Source: Sphingomonas sp. Leaf357 (GTDB lineage Bacteria; Pseudomonadota; Alphaproteobacteria; Sphingomonadales; Sphingomonadaceae). Taken from it: DNA of 64,000 nucleotides. A program made the position numbers and the translations under genes. The notes below the pieces were generated by a model. That model was not told where the DNA came from. It searched no databases and was given only the letters and a program-made list of their open reading frames with translations. Shown here piece after piece: positions 16,978 through 25,792 of the stretch (position 1 is its first letter; each line of letters begins with the position of its first letter). The stretch lies in the NCBI RefSeq assembly GCF_001423845.1, contig NZ_LMPM01000001.1, positions 1,817,398 through 1,881,397 on the forward strand. The letters are read 5' to 3'.

Positions 16978-17553
16978 TTAGGCGTAGGTCACGCGAACCG
17001 ACGGCTTGGCGCGACGGCGCATGCCGAAGCCGACCATGCCGAAGCCTGCGATCATCATCGCCCAGGTTGCCGGCTCAGGAACAGCCGCCGTCGCGTTGGC
17101 GATGGTCAGCGTGTACGTGCCGAAGTCCTGGTTGTCGAAGCCCGCGATGACGGCGGTGTATACCGTACCGGCGAGCAGGTTGACCGTGAAACCGGAGTCG
17201 GTGAGGCCCGTGAGATCGTCGTTCGCGATGATCACGTTGGTCAGCGGCGACGCCGGATTGAACGGCGCAGCATAGAGCGCCAGGAACGGGTCGTAGTTCA
17301 GCGTCGTGCTGGTAAGCAGGAACGTGTAGCTGCCCGACGCCAGCGGCGAGAACAGGAACGTGTTGTAAGCAACTGCGGTGCCGGCGCTCGACAGGCCGGT
17401 CGGCGGGGTGCCGGCGAGCGTGCGATTGAACGTCGGGCCACCGCTGGTGTCGCCGATGACCGTGTAGACGACGGCGGCATTTGCAGCCGGTGCGGCTGCG
17501 ACGGCGAACGCAGCGACGGCTGCTGCAGTGGTGATCTTGGACATGAAGCTCAT
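16978..17553 (-). CDS. PEPxxWA-CTERM sorting-domain protein
   Basis: A 191-residue exported protein. A signal peptide (KITTAAAVAAFAVAAAPAANA) precedes a low-complexity, Thr/Ser/Asn/Gly-rich beta domain (about 28-160) with DPFLALYAAPFNPASPL and IANDDLTGLTDSGF, resembling pre-peptidase C-terminal folds. The C-terminus is the sorting tail: VPEPATWAMMIAGFGMVGFG then MRRRAK. Such tails are cleaved by exosortase and the products end on the surface or in exopolysaccharide. The start at 17553 has AAGGGG upstream; ATG 17544 is an alternative. It stands alone between a terminator and a sigma-54-like promoter. Confidence 0.93.
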   Translation of the reverse strand: MSFMSKITTAAAVAAFAVAAAPAANAAVVYTVIGDTSGGPTFNRTLAGTPPTGLSSAGTAVAYNTFLFSPLASGSYTFLLTSTTLNYDPFLALYAAPFNPASPLTNVIIANDDLTGLTDSGFTVNLLAGTVYTAVIAGFDNQDFGTYTLTIANATAAVPEPATWAMMIAGFGMVGFGMRRRAKPSVRVTYA

Positions 17554-17618
17554 GATGCAGCCCCTTCTCGATTGCCGGGGAAGATCCCCGTGGTGATACT
17601 CATACTCGGTCGGGCAAG

Positions 17619-17635
17619 TAGCATGACTCGTGCCA
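17619..17635 (-). promoter_or_regulatory. Sigma-54 (-24/-12)-like promoter for the PEP-CTERM gene
   Basis: Read on the minus strand, TGGCACG-AGTC-ATGCT has the invariant GG and GC dinucleotides separated by exactly 10 nt, close to consensus TGGCACGnnnnTTGCT. A start site about 12 nt downstream would leave a 5' leader of about 55 nt before the ATG at 17553. Exosortase/PEP-CTERM systems are known to be associated with the PrsK/PrsR kinase-regulator pair and RpoN, which supports the call. Confidence 0.6.
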
Positions 17636-17752
17636 GTCTCGATTTTCCGCCGTTTTTGCTGCAGTGCAGTGTATGGGTGTAAGCGACAGCGACAGCCTGT
17701 CTGGGGCGCCCTAAAGTCACCGACATCGTCCGATTGACCCGAGCCGAATGAC

Positions 17753-18433
17753 CTAAATACGGATGTACCGGAAGTACCACACCTCGCGGCCCTGCCGGCG
17801 TGCCTTGCGCTCGTAGCGCGTTTCGGGCCAATCGGCGGGGCGATCAAGGAAATCGCGGGGTTCGCGAGCCTGCCAGACGAAATCGCTACGTGCGTTCATG
17901 ATCATCATCGACCAGCGGCAATAGGTCGGATCGTCGGTGCCGAGGCGAAACTCGGCACCCGGTTTCAGCTTCTTGGCGATCAGGTCGAGCGGGCCGTGAT
18001 TGATCATGCGCCGTTTGGCATGCCGAGCCTTGCGCCATGGATCGGGGTGCAACAGGTACAGCCGGTCGAGGCTGGCATCGGGCAGCCGCTCGACAACTTC
18101 CAGAGCATCGCCCATGTGAATGCGCACATTGGTCAGGTCGCCGTCGCGGACATGGTTGAGCGCGCCCACCACCCCGTTGAGGAATGGTTCGCAGCCAATA
18201 AACCCGGTTCCAGGATTGGCAAGAGCCTGGCCGGCGAGATGCTCACCCGCCCCGAAGCCGATCTCGACCTGAAGCGGGCGCTCATCGCCGAACAGCGTGT
18301 GCGCATCGAGCGGGCCGGTTTCAGGTACACTGATACGCGGCAGCAAATCTTCGACCAGTGCGGACTGGCCGAGGCGAAGCTTATGCCCTTGGCGGCGGCC
18401 GTAAAGTCGCCTTATGGTGATCGGATCGTTCAA
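17753..18433 (-). CDS. trmB: tRNA (guanine-46-N7-)-methyltransferase
   Basis: A 226-residue SAM-dependent enzyme that forms m7G46 in tRNA variable loops. SAM motif LQVEIGFGAGEHLAGQALANP, IGCEPFLNGV, and the family signature LYLLHPDPWRKARHAKRRMI are seen, plus a terminal RYERKARRQGREVWYFRY. It lies 9 nt after metK on the same strand, so the two are almost certainly co-transcribed, an order common in alphaproteobacteria. The start at 18433 gives a normal N-terminus containing the RLYGRRQGHKLR motif. Confidence 0.97.
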   Translation of the reverse strand: MNDPITIRRLYGRRQGHKLRLGQSALVEDLLPRISVPETGPLDAHTLFGDERPLQVEIGFGAGEHLAGQALANPGTGFIGCEPFLNGVVGALNHVRDGDLTNVRIHMGDALEVVERLPDASLDRLYLLHPDPWRKARHAKRRMINHGPLDLIAKKLKPGAEFRLGTDDPTYCRWSMMIMNARSDFVWQAREPRDFLDRPADWPETRYERKARRQGREVWYFRYIRI

Positions 18434-18442
18434 CGGGCAGCT

Positions 18443-19660
<1,218 letters not shown>

Positions 19661-19718
19661 CTGATAACCCTTAGCTTGATATGGCGGCCTGGATGCGGGG
19701 CCGGGCGCGCCGGAACCG

Positions 19719-19740
19719 CATATAAAGCTTTCCTTATATG
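19719..19740. promoter_or_regulatory. Inverted repeat upstream of metK (possible SAH/SAM-responsive operator)
   Basis: CATATAA (19719-19725) and TTATATG (19734-19740) are a perfect inverted pair separated by 8 nt, in the gap between lnt and metK. AT-rich symmetric sites of this kind precede methionine-cycle genes controlled by ArsR-type SahR regulators in proteobacteria. Assignment to such a regulator is inference; the site could also form part of the promoter. Confidence 0.5.
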
Positions 19741-19747
19741 ACGGCCA

Positions 19748-21307
19748 CTAGCCGCGCGGGCGGCGGATGGCAATTGCCAACGACAGGATAAGCACGACGA
19801 CGAGGCCGGCCATCCAGTTGCCGAGGCGCGCGAACAGCGTCGGCGGATACGGTGCGGGCAGGGCCAATTCGATTGCGCCTGCGGTGTCGGCCGGGACCGT
19901 GGCAAGCAGACGCCCGTCGGGCCCGATGATCGCCGAGATGCCGGTCGGCGTCGCCCGCAGCACGGGCAGTCCCTCCTCGATCGCGCGGAGGCGCGCCTGT
20001 GCGAGGAACTGCGGCGGTCCCGACGGACCGAACCATGCTTCGTTCGATGGGTTGAAGATCGCCGCCGGGCGGTGCGCGGGGTCGACAACCTCGCCGGAGA
20101 AGATGATCTCGTAGCAGATTTGCATGCCGACCAAGCCGAAGGCGGGGAGGGCGATGCCGCGGGGGCCGGGGCCGTCAAGGAAATCCATGTCGCCCGGCAC
20201 CAGACGGCTGAGCCCGAGCCGCGACAGGATCGGGCGGGCAGGGAGGTACTCGCCGTACGGCACCAAGTGCGCCTTGTCGTACCGCCCGACGATGCGCGCC
20301 TGCCGATCGATCGCGAAGATCGCATTGGTGGCGGACACCATCTCGCCGGCCTTGTCGAACTGCACAGCGTTGCCACCGGTCAGCACCACGTCGTTCGGGC
20401 CCAGCAAGGCGGCGATGCGGCGCCGCGTCGTGGAGGCATAGCCGAGCCAATAGGCCTCCGGTGGATAGCCATCCTCCAGCATGAACCGCACCGCGCCCTC
20501 CGGCCAGAGGATCAGGCGCGGGGCGGGGCCTGGCTTGCCGATCAGCGCGAGCAAGGCCTCCAGGTTCATCTCGGCATAATCGTCCTGCGGGCGTTCCTCC
20601 TGCCCGAGATCGGGCTGGACGATGCGGACGCGGGGCGCCTTGGGATCGGCTGTGGTGGGTGTTTGCCCGATCACGAGGCCGTTCGTCGCGAGCACGGCAA
20701 TCGGCAGGATCGCGAACAGGGCCGGCTTCCAGCGCCGCCACGCCAACGGTAACAGCAAACCAGCGATGACGACCGTCACGCCGGACAGCGCATACGTGCC
20801 GAACCATGCCGCTACGTGCGCCACGCCGGGCAGCGGCAGCCAAACGACGCCCAGGGGATTCCAGGGATAGCCGGTGAACAGAGTGGCGCGCAGCCATTCG
20901 GTGATGATCCAGCCTGCGCCGAACACCAGGGCGAAACCTGCGCTGGGCCGGCTTGCCAGGTTTCCGGTCGATCGCGGGCTCGCCAGTCGCCATGCCAGCC
21001 CGGCCGCGAGCATCGGATAGACCGCGAGATACAAGGCCAGCGCGACCACCGCGCCATAGCCGAGCCAGTGCGGCATCGTGTCCTGGAACGTGAACGCCTT
21101 CTGGATCCAGCCGTTGCCGATGGTGAAATGCCCGACGCCGAACAGCCACCCGCGGAGCAGCGCCTGTTTCAGCGTGGGGGCGTCATGGACCAGCCACAGC
21201 CACGCGGCGAGGCAAGCGAGCGTGACCGGCCACCAGTCGAGCGGCGCGAAACCGGTTGCGGCAACCGCTCCGAGGGTGAGGGAGATGAGCAGGACGAAGC
21301 GTTTCAC
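19748..21307 (-). CDS. lnt: Apolipoprotein N-acyltransferase
   Basis: An inner-membrane nitrilase-type enzyme (about 519 residues) that adds the third acyl chain to lipoproteins. Several N-terminal helices precede the periplasmic nitrilase domain with the catalytic triad visible as LILWPEGAVRF (Glu), KAHLVPYGEYLP (Lys) and GMQICYEIIFSGEV (Cys), and a final membrane helix near the C-terminus. A GTG at 21307 (VKRFVLLISL) starts just before the first helix and is preferred; an ATG at 21367 would add 20 residues not typical of the family. Confidence 0.95.
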   Translation of the reverse strand: MKRFVLLISLTLGAVAATGFAPLDWWPVTLACLAAWLWLVHDAPTLKQALLRGWLFGVGHFTIGNGWIQKAFTFQDTMPHWLGYGAVVALALYLAVYPMLAAGLAWRLASPRSTGNLASRPSAGFALVFGAGWIITEWLRATLFTGYPWNPLGVVWLPLPGVAHVAAWFGTYALSGVTVVIAGLLLPLAWRRWKPALFAILPIAVLATNGLVIGQTPTTADPKAPRVRIVQPDLGQEERPQDDYAEMNLEALLALIGKPGPAPRLILWPEGAVRFMLEDGYPPEAYWLGYASTTRRRIAALLGPNDVVLTGGNAVQFDKAGEMVSATNAIFAIDRQARIVGRYDKAHLVPYGEYLPARPILSRLGLSRLVPGDMDFLDGPGPRGIALPAFGLVGMQICYEIIFSGEVVDPAHRPAAIFNPSNEAWFGPSGPPQFLAQARLRAIEEGLPVLRATPTGISAIIGPDGRLLATVPADTAGAIELALPAPYPPTLFARLGNWMAGLVVVLILSLAIAIRRPRG

Positions 21308-21493
21308 CCGGGCGCTATCGCCGGGAATGCTGGGCCGCACAATCCTCCCCGGAACGAGAGGTGGCATGCGGGGATGACGGAGGGGACGGGTTGGCCATCA
21401 AGATCCTAGAAGTCGGCGGCCGCAGGCGCCGTTTTGGCGACCTACCCCTTCAACCCTTCCCCGTGGCGGAAAGGATAGGCTATCACCGTTCAA

Positions 21494-21910
21494 ATGATCC
21501 GCCCCTTCCATCTCGCCTTTCCCGTCCATGATCTGGCCGCCGCGCGTGCCTTCTATGGCGGCGTGATGGCCTGTGCCGAGGGTCGTAGCAGCGAAAGCTG
21601 GATCGATTTCGACCTGTTCGGCCACCAGATCGTGGCGCATCTCGATCCCGCCGCGCGGCCCGTCGCGGTGTCCAATCCGGTCGATGGGCACGACGTGCCG
21701 GTGCCGCATTTCGGTGTCGTGCTCACGATGCCGGATTGGCAGGCGCTGGCAGACCGTGTCGCGGCGGCGGGGATTGCATTCGGCATCGCGCCACATATCC
21801 GTTTCAAGGGCCAACCGGGCGAACAGGCGACGATGTTCTTTCGCGACCCCAGCGGCAACGCATTGGAGTTCAAGGCGTTTCCCGATGACGCGATGATCTT
21901 CGCCACCTGA
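21494..21910 (+). CDS. VOC-superfamily protein
   Basis: A 138-residue vicinal-oxygen-chelate protein: [23 protein letters not shown] with the first metal-type His, [15 protein letters not shown] with the second, and [15 protein letters not shown] with the terminal Glu. It resembles dioxygenase/glyoxalase-like proteins of unassigned substrate. It is followed 10 nt later by the PHA-system gene and probably shares its transcript. The gene block lies on the opposite strand to the surrounding lnt-corC string. Confidence 0.87.
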   Translation: MIRPFHLAFPVHDLAAARAFYGGVMACAEGRSSESWIDFDLFGHQIVAHLDPAARPVAVSNPVDGHDVPVPHFGVVLTMPDWQALADRVAAAGIAFGIAPHIRFKGQPGEQATMFFRDPSGNALEFKAFPDDAMIFAT

Positions 21911-21920
21911 GAGAGTTTGC

Positions 21921-22223
21921 ATGACCCAGCCGATCACCATGGACATCCCCCATCAACAGGGCCGCGAGGGCGTGCGCGCCAAGCTCGATCGCGGCGTCGG
22001 CAAGATCGCCGGCGTGGTGCCGGGCGGGGTGGTCGCCGATCACCGCTGGGACGGCGACACGCTGCACTTCACGATCGAGGGCATGGGGCAACGGGTGGCA
22101 AGCCGGGTCGAGATATTCGAGGACAAGGTTCACGCGGTGATCGACTTGCCGCCGTTCCTCGCGCTGTTCGCGGACAAGATCCGTGAGAAACTGGCCAAGG
22201 AAGCGCCCAAGCTTTTGAAGTGA
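21921..22223 (+). CDS. Polyhydroxyalkanoic acid system family protein
   Basis: A 100-residue protein matching the small PHA-system (PHA_gran_rgn) family: MDIPHQQGREGVRAKLDRGV and KVHAVIDLPPFLALFADKIREKLAKEAPKLL. The function is unclear; some family members occur with polyhydroxyalkanoate genes, but there is no phaC or phasin in this window. It is cotranscribed with the VOC gene and convergent with the sugar dehydrogenase gene (7-nt gap). Confidence 0.8.
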   Translation: MTQPITMDIPHQQGREGVRAKLDRGVGKIAGVVPGGVVADHRWDGDTLHFTIEGMGQRVASRVEIFEDKVHAVIDLPPFLALFADKIREKLAKEAPKLLK

Positions 22224-22230
22224 AAGGCGC

Positions 22231-23559
22231 TTACTTTGCCGCCTTTACCCGCCAGACCACATTCCCGACGTCATCCGCCACCAGCAGCGCGCCCGTGCGA
22301 TCCGTGATAACGCCGACCGGACGTCCCTGCGCCGCGCCGCCTTTGTTCAGGAAGCCGGTCAGCACGTCGATCGGCTTCGCGCCCTTGGCCGGGAAACCGT
22401 TGGAGCCGAACGGCACATACACGACCTTGTAGCCGGACACCGGCGAACGGTTCCACGATCCGTGTTCGCCGACGAACGCGCCGTTGGCGAAATTCGCTCC
22501 CAGCTTCGCGTCGTTGGCGAAGGCCAGTCCGAGTGCCGCCACGTGCGGCCCCAGTGCGTAATCCGGGCGCTTGGAATACTCTTGAAGCGCGGGATTGCCG
22601 GGCTCGACGCGCTTATCGGGGTAGCCGCCCCAATAATACCATGGCCACCCAAAGTGATCGCCGAGTTCGATCTGGCTCATGTAATCGGGCGCGAGATCGG
22701 ACCCGATCATGTCGCGCTCGTTGACAGTGGTCCAGAGCTGCTTGCTGTGCGGTTCGAACGCCAGGCCATTGGGGTTGCGGAGGCCAGCGGCGAAGATGCG
22801 GTAGGTCTTGGCTTCGGGATAGACCTGAAGAATGTTCGCGCGGAATTTCTCGCGGTCCAGTCCGTTTTCGGCGATATTGCTCGACGATCCGACGGTGACG
22901 TACAGCGTCTTGCCATCGGGATCGGCGATCACGTTGCGTGCCCAGTGATTGCCGCCGCCCTGCAATTTCACGACGACTTCCGGCTTGGCGGTAATCGAGA
23001 TATCGCCGGTCTTGTAGGGCACGCGGACCAGCGCGTCGGTATTCCCGATGTACAGCCAGTCGCCCATCAGCGCCATGCCGAAGGGCGAATTGAGACCCAT
23101 CATGAAGGTGGATTTGCGTTCCGCGACACCGTCCCCATTCGCATCGCGCAGGATCGTGATCCGGTTGGCGGAGGGCACGCCCGCACCGGCCTTGCCCATC
23201 AGCACACCCATCACCCAACCGGTGATTCCGCCGCCCTTGCGGGGCGGGGAGTTGCTTTCCGCGACCAGCACATCCCCGTTGGGCAGGCGATACAGCCAGC
23301 GAGGGTGATCGAGCCCGGTGGCGAACGGCGCGACGCTCAGTCCGGCGGCGGCGATCGGCTTCTGGCCGTCCTTCCAACCGACCGCATCGGCGACCTTGAC
23401 CGTAGGAATCAGTTGCGCGCGCGGCTGACCGATCGTCGGTGCGGCACCCGTGACAGCGGCGAAATCGAGTTGCGCCTTGTCGGGACGGGTGAACCAGAAG
23501 ATCAGCCCCGCGACCACGAGGACGATCAGGCCGACAATGATGAGAATGTGTTTGCGCAT
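22231..23559 (-). CDS. PQQ-dependent sorbosone/sugar dehydrogenase family protein
   Basis: A 442-residue membrane-anchored beta-propeller. An N-terminal helix (ILIIVGLIVLVVAGLIFWF) precedes the propeller with FATGLDHPRWLYRLPNGDVLVAE, GGNHWARNVIADPDGKTLYV, AAGLRNPNGLAFEP and FVGEHGSWNRSPVSGYKVVY, all typical of sorbosone or soluble-glucose-dehydrogenase-like enzymes. These oxidise sugars in the periplasm and pass electrons to the respiratory chain. PQQ dependence and substrate are assigned by family only. It separates corC from lnt in the conserved gene string. Confidence 0.88.
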   Translation of the reverse strand: MRKHILIIVGLIVLVVAGLIFWFTRPDKAQLDFAAVTGAAPTIGQPRAQLIPTVKVADAVGWKDGQKPIAAAGLSVAPFATGLDHPRWLYRLPNGDVLVAESNSPPRKGGGITGWVMGVLMGKAGAGVPSANRITILRDANGDGVAERKSTFMMGLNSPFGMALMGDWLYIGNTDALVRVPYKTGDISITAKPEVVVKLQGGGNHWARNVIADPDGKTLYVTVGSSSNIAENGLDREKFRANILQVYPEAKTYRIFAAGLRNPNGLAFEPHSKQLWTTVNERDMIGSDLAPDYMSQIELGDHFGWPWYYWGGYPDKRVEPGNPALQEYSKRPDYALGPHVAALGLAFANDAKLGANFANGAFVGEHGSWNRSPVSGYKVVYVPFGSNGFPAKGAKPIDVLTGFLNKGGAAQGRPVGVITDRTGALLVADDVGNVVWRVKAAK

Positions 23560-23671
23560 AAAGACCTAGGTAGGAGCGCGTGCGCCGGGACGGAAGGGCT
23601 AAAAGGCCGCAGCCCAAGTCCCTACCGCCATTCCCCGAACGCCGATGATTCCTTGCCCGTGCCCTGAAGGG

Positions 23672-24583
23672 TTATTCGTCCGTCTCCGGTGCGGGCACCG
23701 GCGGATGCAGGCGCAGGCGGTGGACGCGGCGGGTATCGGCCTCGACCACCTCGATCTTCCAGCCGCTGGGGTGATCGATGCATTCGCCCGCCTGTGGCAC
23801 ATGGCCCGCGAGCAGAGCCGCGAGACCGCCCAGCGTATCGATATCCTCCTCGACCTCGGCCAGACGCGAATCGACGGTTTCGCCGACATCCTCCAGTTCG
23901 ACGCGGGCATCGGCGTCCCATGCCCCGCCGTCGAGCGGCACGAGCATCGCCTCCGGCGCGTCGTCATGCTCGTCCTCGATATCGCCGACGATCTCCTCGA
24001 TCAGATCCTCGATCGTGACCAGGCCTTCGGTGCCGAAATATTCATCGAGCACCACGGCCAGATGCACGCGGCTGGCGCGCATGTCGGCGAGCAGATCCAG
24101 CACGCCGCGCGACATCGGTACGAACAGAGGCTGGCGGATCAACGCGTCGAGCGTTTCGGGATGCGGGGCGCCGGTGGCGAGGATCGCGAACACATCCTTG
24201 ATGTGAACCATGCCGATGATCGTATCGAGCTTCTCGCGGTACACCGGCAGGCGGCTGTGGCCGGCTTCGGCGAAGATCGTCACCAGATCGGCGAACGGCG
24301 TCTTCTCCTCGATCGCGACGATGTCCGCGCGCGGCACGCCGACATCGCCGGCGTCGCGCTCGCCGAAGTGCAGCAGGTTGCGGACCATCGTGCGTTCGAG
24401 CGGCGAAAGGTCGCCCTTGGCATCGGGCGCCGGATCGTCCTCATGCGCGTCGATCGCCTCCTCAAGCTGGTGCCGGAGCGATTCGTCCCCCGGCTGGCCG
24501 AAGATCATCGCCTTCAGCCCGCGCCAGATACTGGTTTCGTTCGATCCGTCCGCAGCCCCGCTGCTACTGTCCCCCTCGGGCAT
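23672..24583 (-). CDS. corC: CBS-domain CorC/HlyC family protein
   Basis: A 303-residue soluble protein: helical N-terminus, tandem CBS domains (VGVPRADIVAIEEKTPFADL ... AGHSRLPVYREKLDTIIGMVHIKDVFA, about residues 85-200) and a C-terminal CorC_HlyC domain that contains GLVTIEDLIEEIVGDIEDEHDD. The family is linked to Mg/Co efflux or, in Gram-negatives, to function with YbeY and Lnt; no direct activity is proven. It lies 8 nt downstream of ybeY. Confidence 0.92.
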   Translation of the reverse strand: MPEGDSSSGAADGSNETSIWRGLKAMIFGQPGDESLRHQLEEAIDAHEDDPAPDAKGDLSPLERTMVRNLLHFGERDAGDVGVPRADIVAIEEKTPFADLVTIFAEAGHSRLPVYREKLDTIIGMVHIKDVFAILATGAPHPETLDALIRQPLFVPMSRGVLDLLADMRASRVHLAVVLDEYFGTEGLVTIEDLIEEIVGDIEDEHDDAPEAMLVPLDGGAWDADARVELEDVGETVDSRLAEVEEDIDTLGGLAALLAGHVPQAGECIDHPSGWKIEVVEADTRRVHRLRLHPPVPAPETDE

Positions 24584-24591
24584 ATTGTGTG

Positions 24592-25101
24592 TCAGTCCTC
24601 ACGTATAAGATACGGATCGGCGAGACCGAGCGCGGCCAGGGCATCGATTTCGATCGCCTCCATCGCTTCCGCCTCATGATCCTCGAGATGGTCATAGCCC
24701 AAAAGGTGCAGCGTGCCATGCACGATCAGATGCGTGGCGTGATCTTGCACCGAAATGCCCTTGTCCGCCGCTTCGCGCTCGCACACCCCGTAGGCCAAGG
24801 CGATGTCGCCGAGCAGCACCTCGCCATCATCGGTGTTGGCGACGCCGTCGAGCAGGTCGGGCTGGACCATCGGGAAGGACAGCACGTTGGTCGGCTTGTC
24901 CTTCTGGCGGTACTGCGCGTTGAGCGTCTGCACCTCGTCGTCGGTGGTGAGGCGGATCGACACCTCGATCGTCACCGGCAACGTCAGCCACTCGCCATGC
25001 ATGGTTCGCTCGAGCGCCGCCGTGGCGGCGCGCAGGGCCAGCGCGTCCCAGTCGGTGGTGTCGGGCCAGGGGGCTTCGATCGAGAGTGCGGTTTCAAGCA
25101 T
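24592..25101 (-). CDS. ybeY: Endoribonuclease YbeY
   Basis: A 169-residue zinc metalloenzyme for 16S rRNA 3' maturation and late 70S ribosome quality control. The HxxxHxxxxxH motif is visible as HLIVHGTLHLLGYDH (about residue 125-140), with Asn-Val-Leu-Ser-Phe in the PTNVLSFPM motif and LGDIALAYGV upstream. The start ATG at 25101 overlaps the vapC 3' end, an unusual feature because in most relatives ybeY follows phoH directly. Confidence 0.96.
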   Translation of the reverse strand: MLETALSIEAPWPDTTDWDALALRAATAALERTMHGEWLTLPVTIEVSIRLTTDDEVQTLNAQYRQKDKPTNVLSFPMVQPDLLDGVANTDDGEVLLGDIALAYGVCEREAADKGISVQDHATHLIVHGTLHLLGYDHLEDHEAEAMEAIEIDALAALGLADPYLIRED

Positions 25102-25496
25102 CAGGCGAGGTCCGTGTGGACGAAGTCGTTGCCCTTATAGAGCAAGCGGGCATCGTTGGCCTTGGCACAGGCATAGGCGAAGCAGTCGCCCATGTTGAGG
25201 TTGGCGGGATGGTTGCCTTTGCCGTACTTTTCGTGTGCGATAATTGCCGTGCGCCCTTCCGCCTCGCCGATCGTAACGGCTCGCAGGCCGAATTCCCGAA
25301 CGAAAGATTCGACGTCGGACCGGGCGAGTGAAAGGGCGACCCCACGTTTTCTTGCAACCGCGCGAACCGTTTCCCACACCGACATCGGAGAATACAAGAT
25401 CTCATCCGCCGCCCCGAAACGCTGCTCGATATCGGCAGCATCTGGTTCATCGGTCATCATCGCGACCATCGCAGATGCATCGACGAAAAGAATCAA
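25101..25496 (-). CDS. vapC: VapC-type PIN-domain toxin
   Basis: A 131-residue PIN-domain ribonuclease. Acidic residues of the Mg site are seen in ILFVDASAMVAM (first Asp), SVWETVRAVARK (Glu), and GNHPANLNMGDCFAYACAKA (Asp pair region). VapC toxins cleave tRNA or rRNA and are neutralised by VapB. It overlaps the vapB stop codon by 4 nt and abuts ybeY, so expression is coupled at both ends. The gene sits in the conserved phoH-ybeY interval, implying insertion. Confidence 0.93.
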   Translation of the reverse strand: MILFVDASAMVAMMTDEPDAADIEQRFGAADEILYSPMSVWETVRAVARKRGVALSLARSDVESFVREFGLRAVTIGEAEGRTAIIAHEKYGKGNHPANLNMGDCFAYACAKANDARLLYKGNDFVHTDLA

Positions 25497-25747
25497 TCCT
25501 CATCCTCGTCGTTCAAGGAATCATAGAACGCCTTGTCGGCTTCGAGCCCGGTCGGCTCACCCAAGGGATGCGCCGCGCGCCAAGCCTTCATGCGCTCGTG
25601 AATGTTCCCCCCTTGATCGGCGTCCAGCGCCCGTTTGCGCTGCACCAATGCGTCGTGAACCGCTGCGGTTTTGCTCGTGCCCATCCGTTCCGCTATCTCA
25701 CGTGCCAAGTCGGCCGTGTCCGGATTCTTGATATAGAGAGATGCCAT
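25493..25747 (-). CDS. vapB: VapB-type antitoxin
   Basis: An 84-residue antitoxin. The N-terminus MASLYIKNPDTADLAREIAERMGTSKTAAVHDAL is the ribbon-helix-helix-like segment of the Rv0623-type VapB family, and the acidic C-terminus (KAFYDSLNDEDED) is the expected toxin-binding tail. VapBC complexes repress their own promoter; a symmetric operator (25760-25785) and GGAGG ribosome site lie directly upstream. Confidence 0.92.
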   Translation of the reverse strand: MASLYIKNPDTADLAREIAERMGTSKTAAVHDALVQRKRALDADQGGNIHERMKAWRAAHPLGEPTGLEADKAFYDSLNDEDED

Positions 25748-25759
25748 TATCGCCTCCGT

Positions 25760-25785
25760 ATATCCCCAATATAGACCAGGGATAT
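25760..25785 (-). promoter_or_regulatory. vapBC autoregulatory operator
   Basis: ATATCCC (25760-25766) and GGGATAT (25779-25785) form a perfect 7-bp inverted repeat with a 12-nt AT-rich spacer, 12 nt upstream of vapB. The spacer contains TATATT on the minus strand, a possible -10 sequence. Location and symmetry fit VapBC autorepression. Confidence 0.65.
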
Positions 25786-25792
25786 CCCGCCA

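Noticed and set aside
19661-19747. SAM-binding riboswitch before metK
   Set aside because: The 87-nt gap shows only a short AT-rich inverted repeat and a GC-rich tract; no SAM-I, SAM-II or SAM/SAH-type pairing pattern was recognised.
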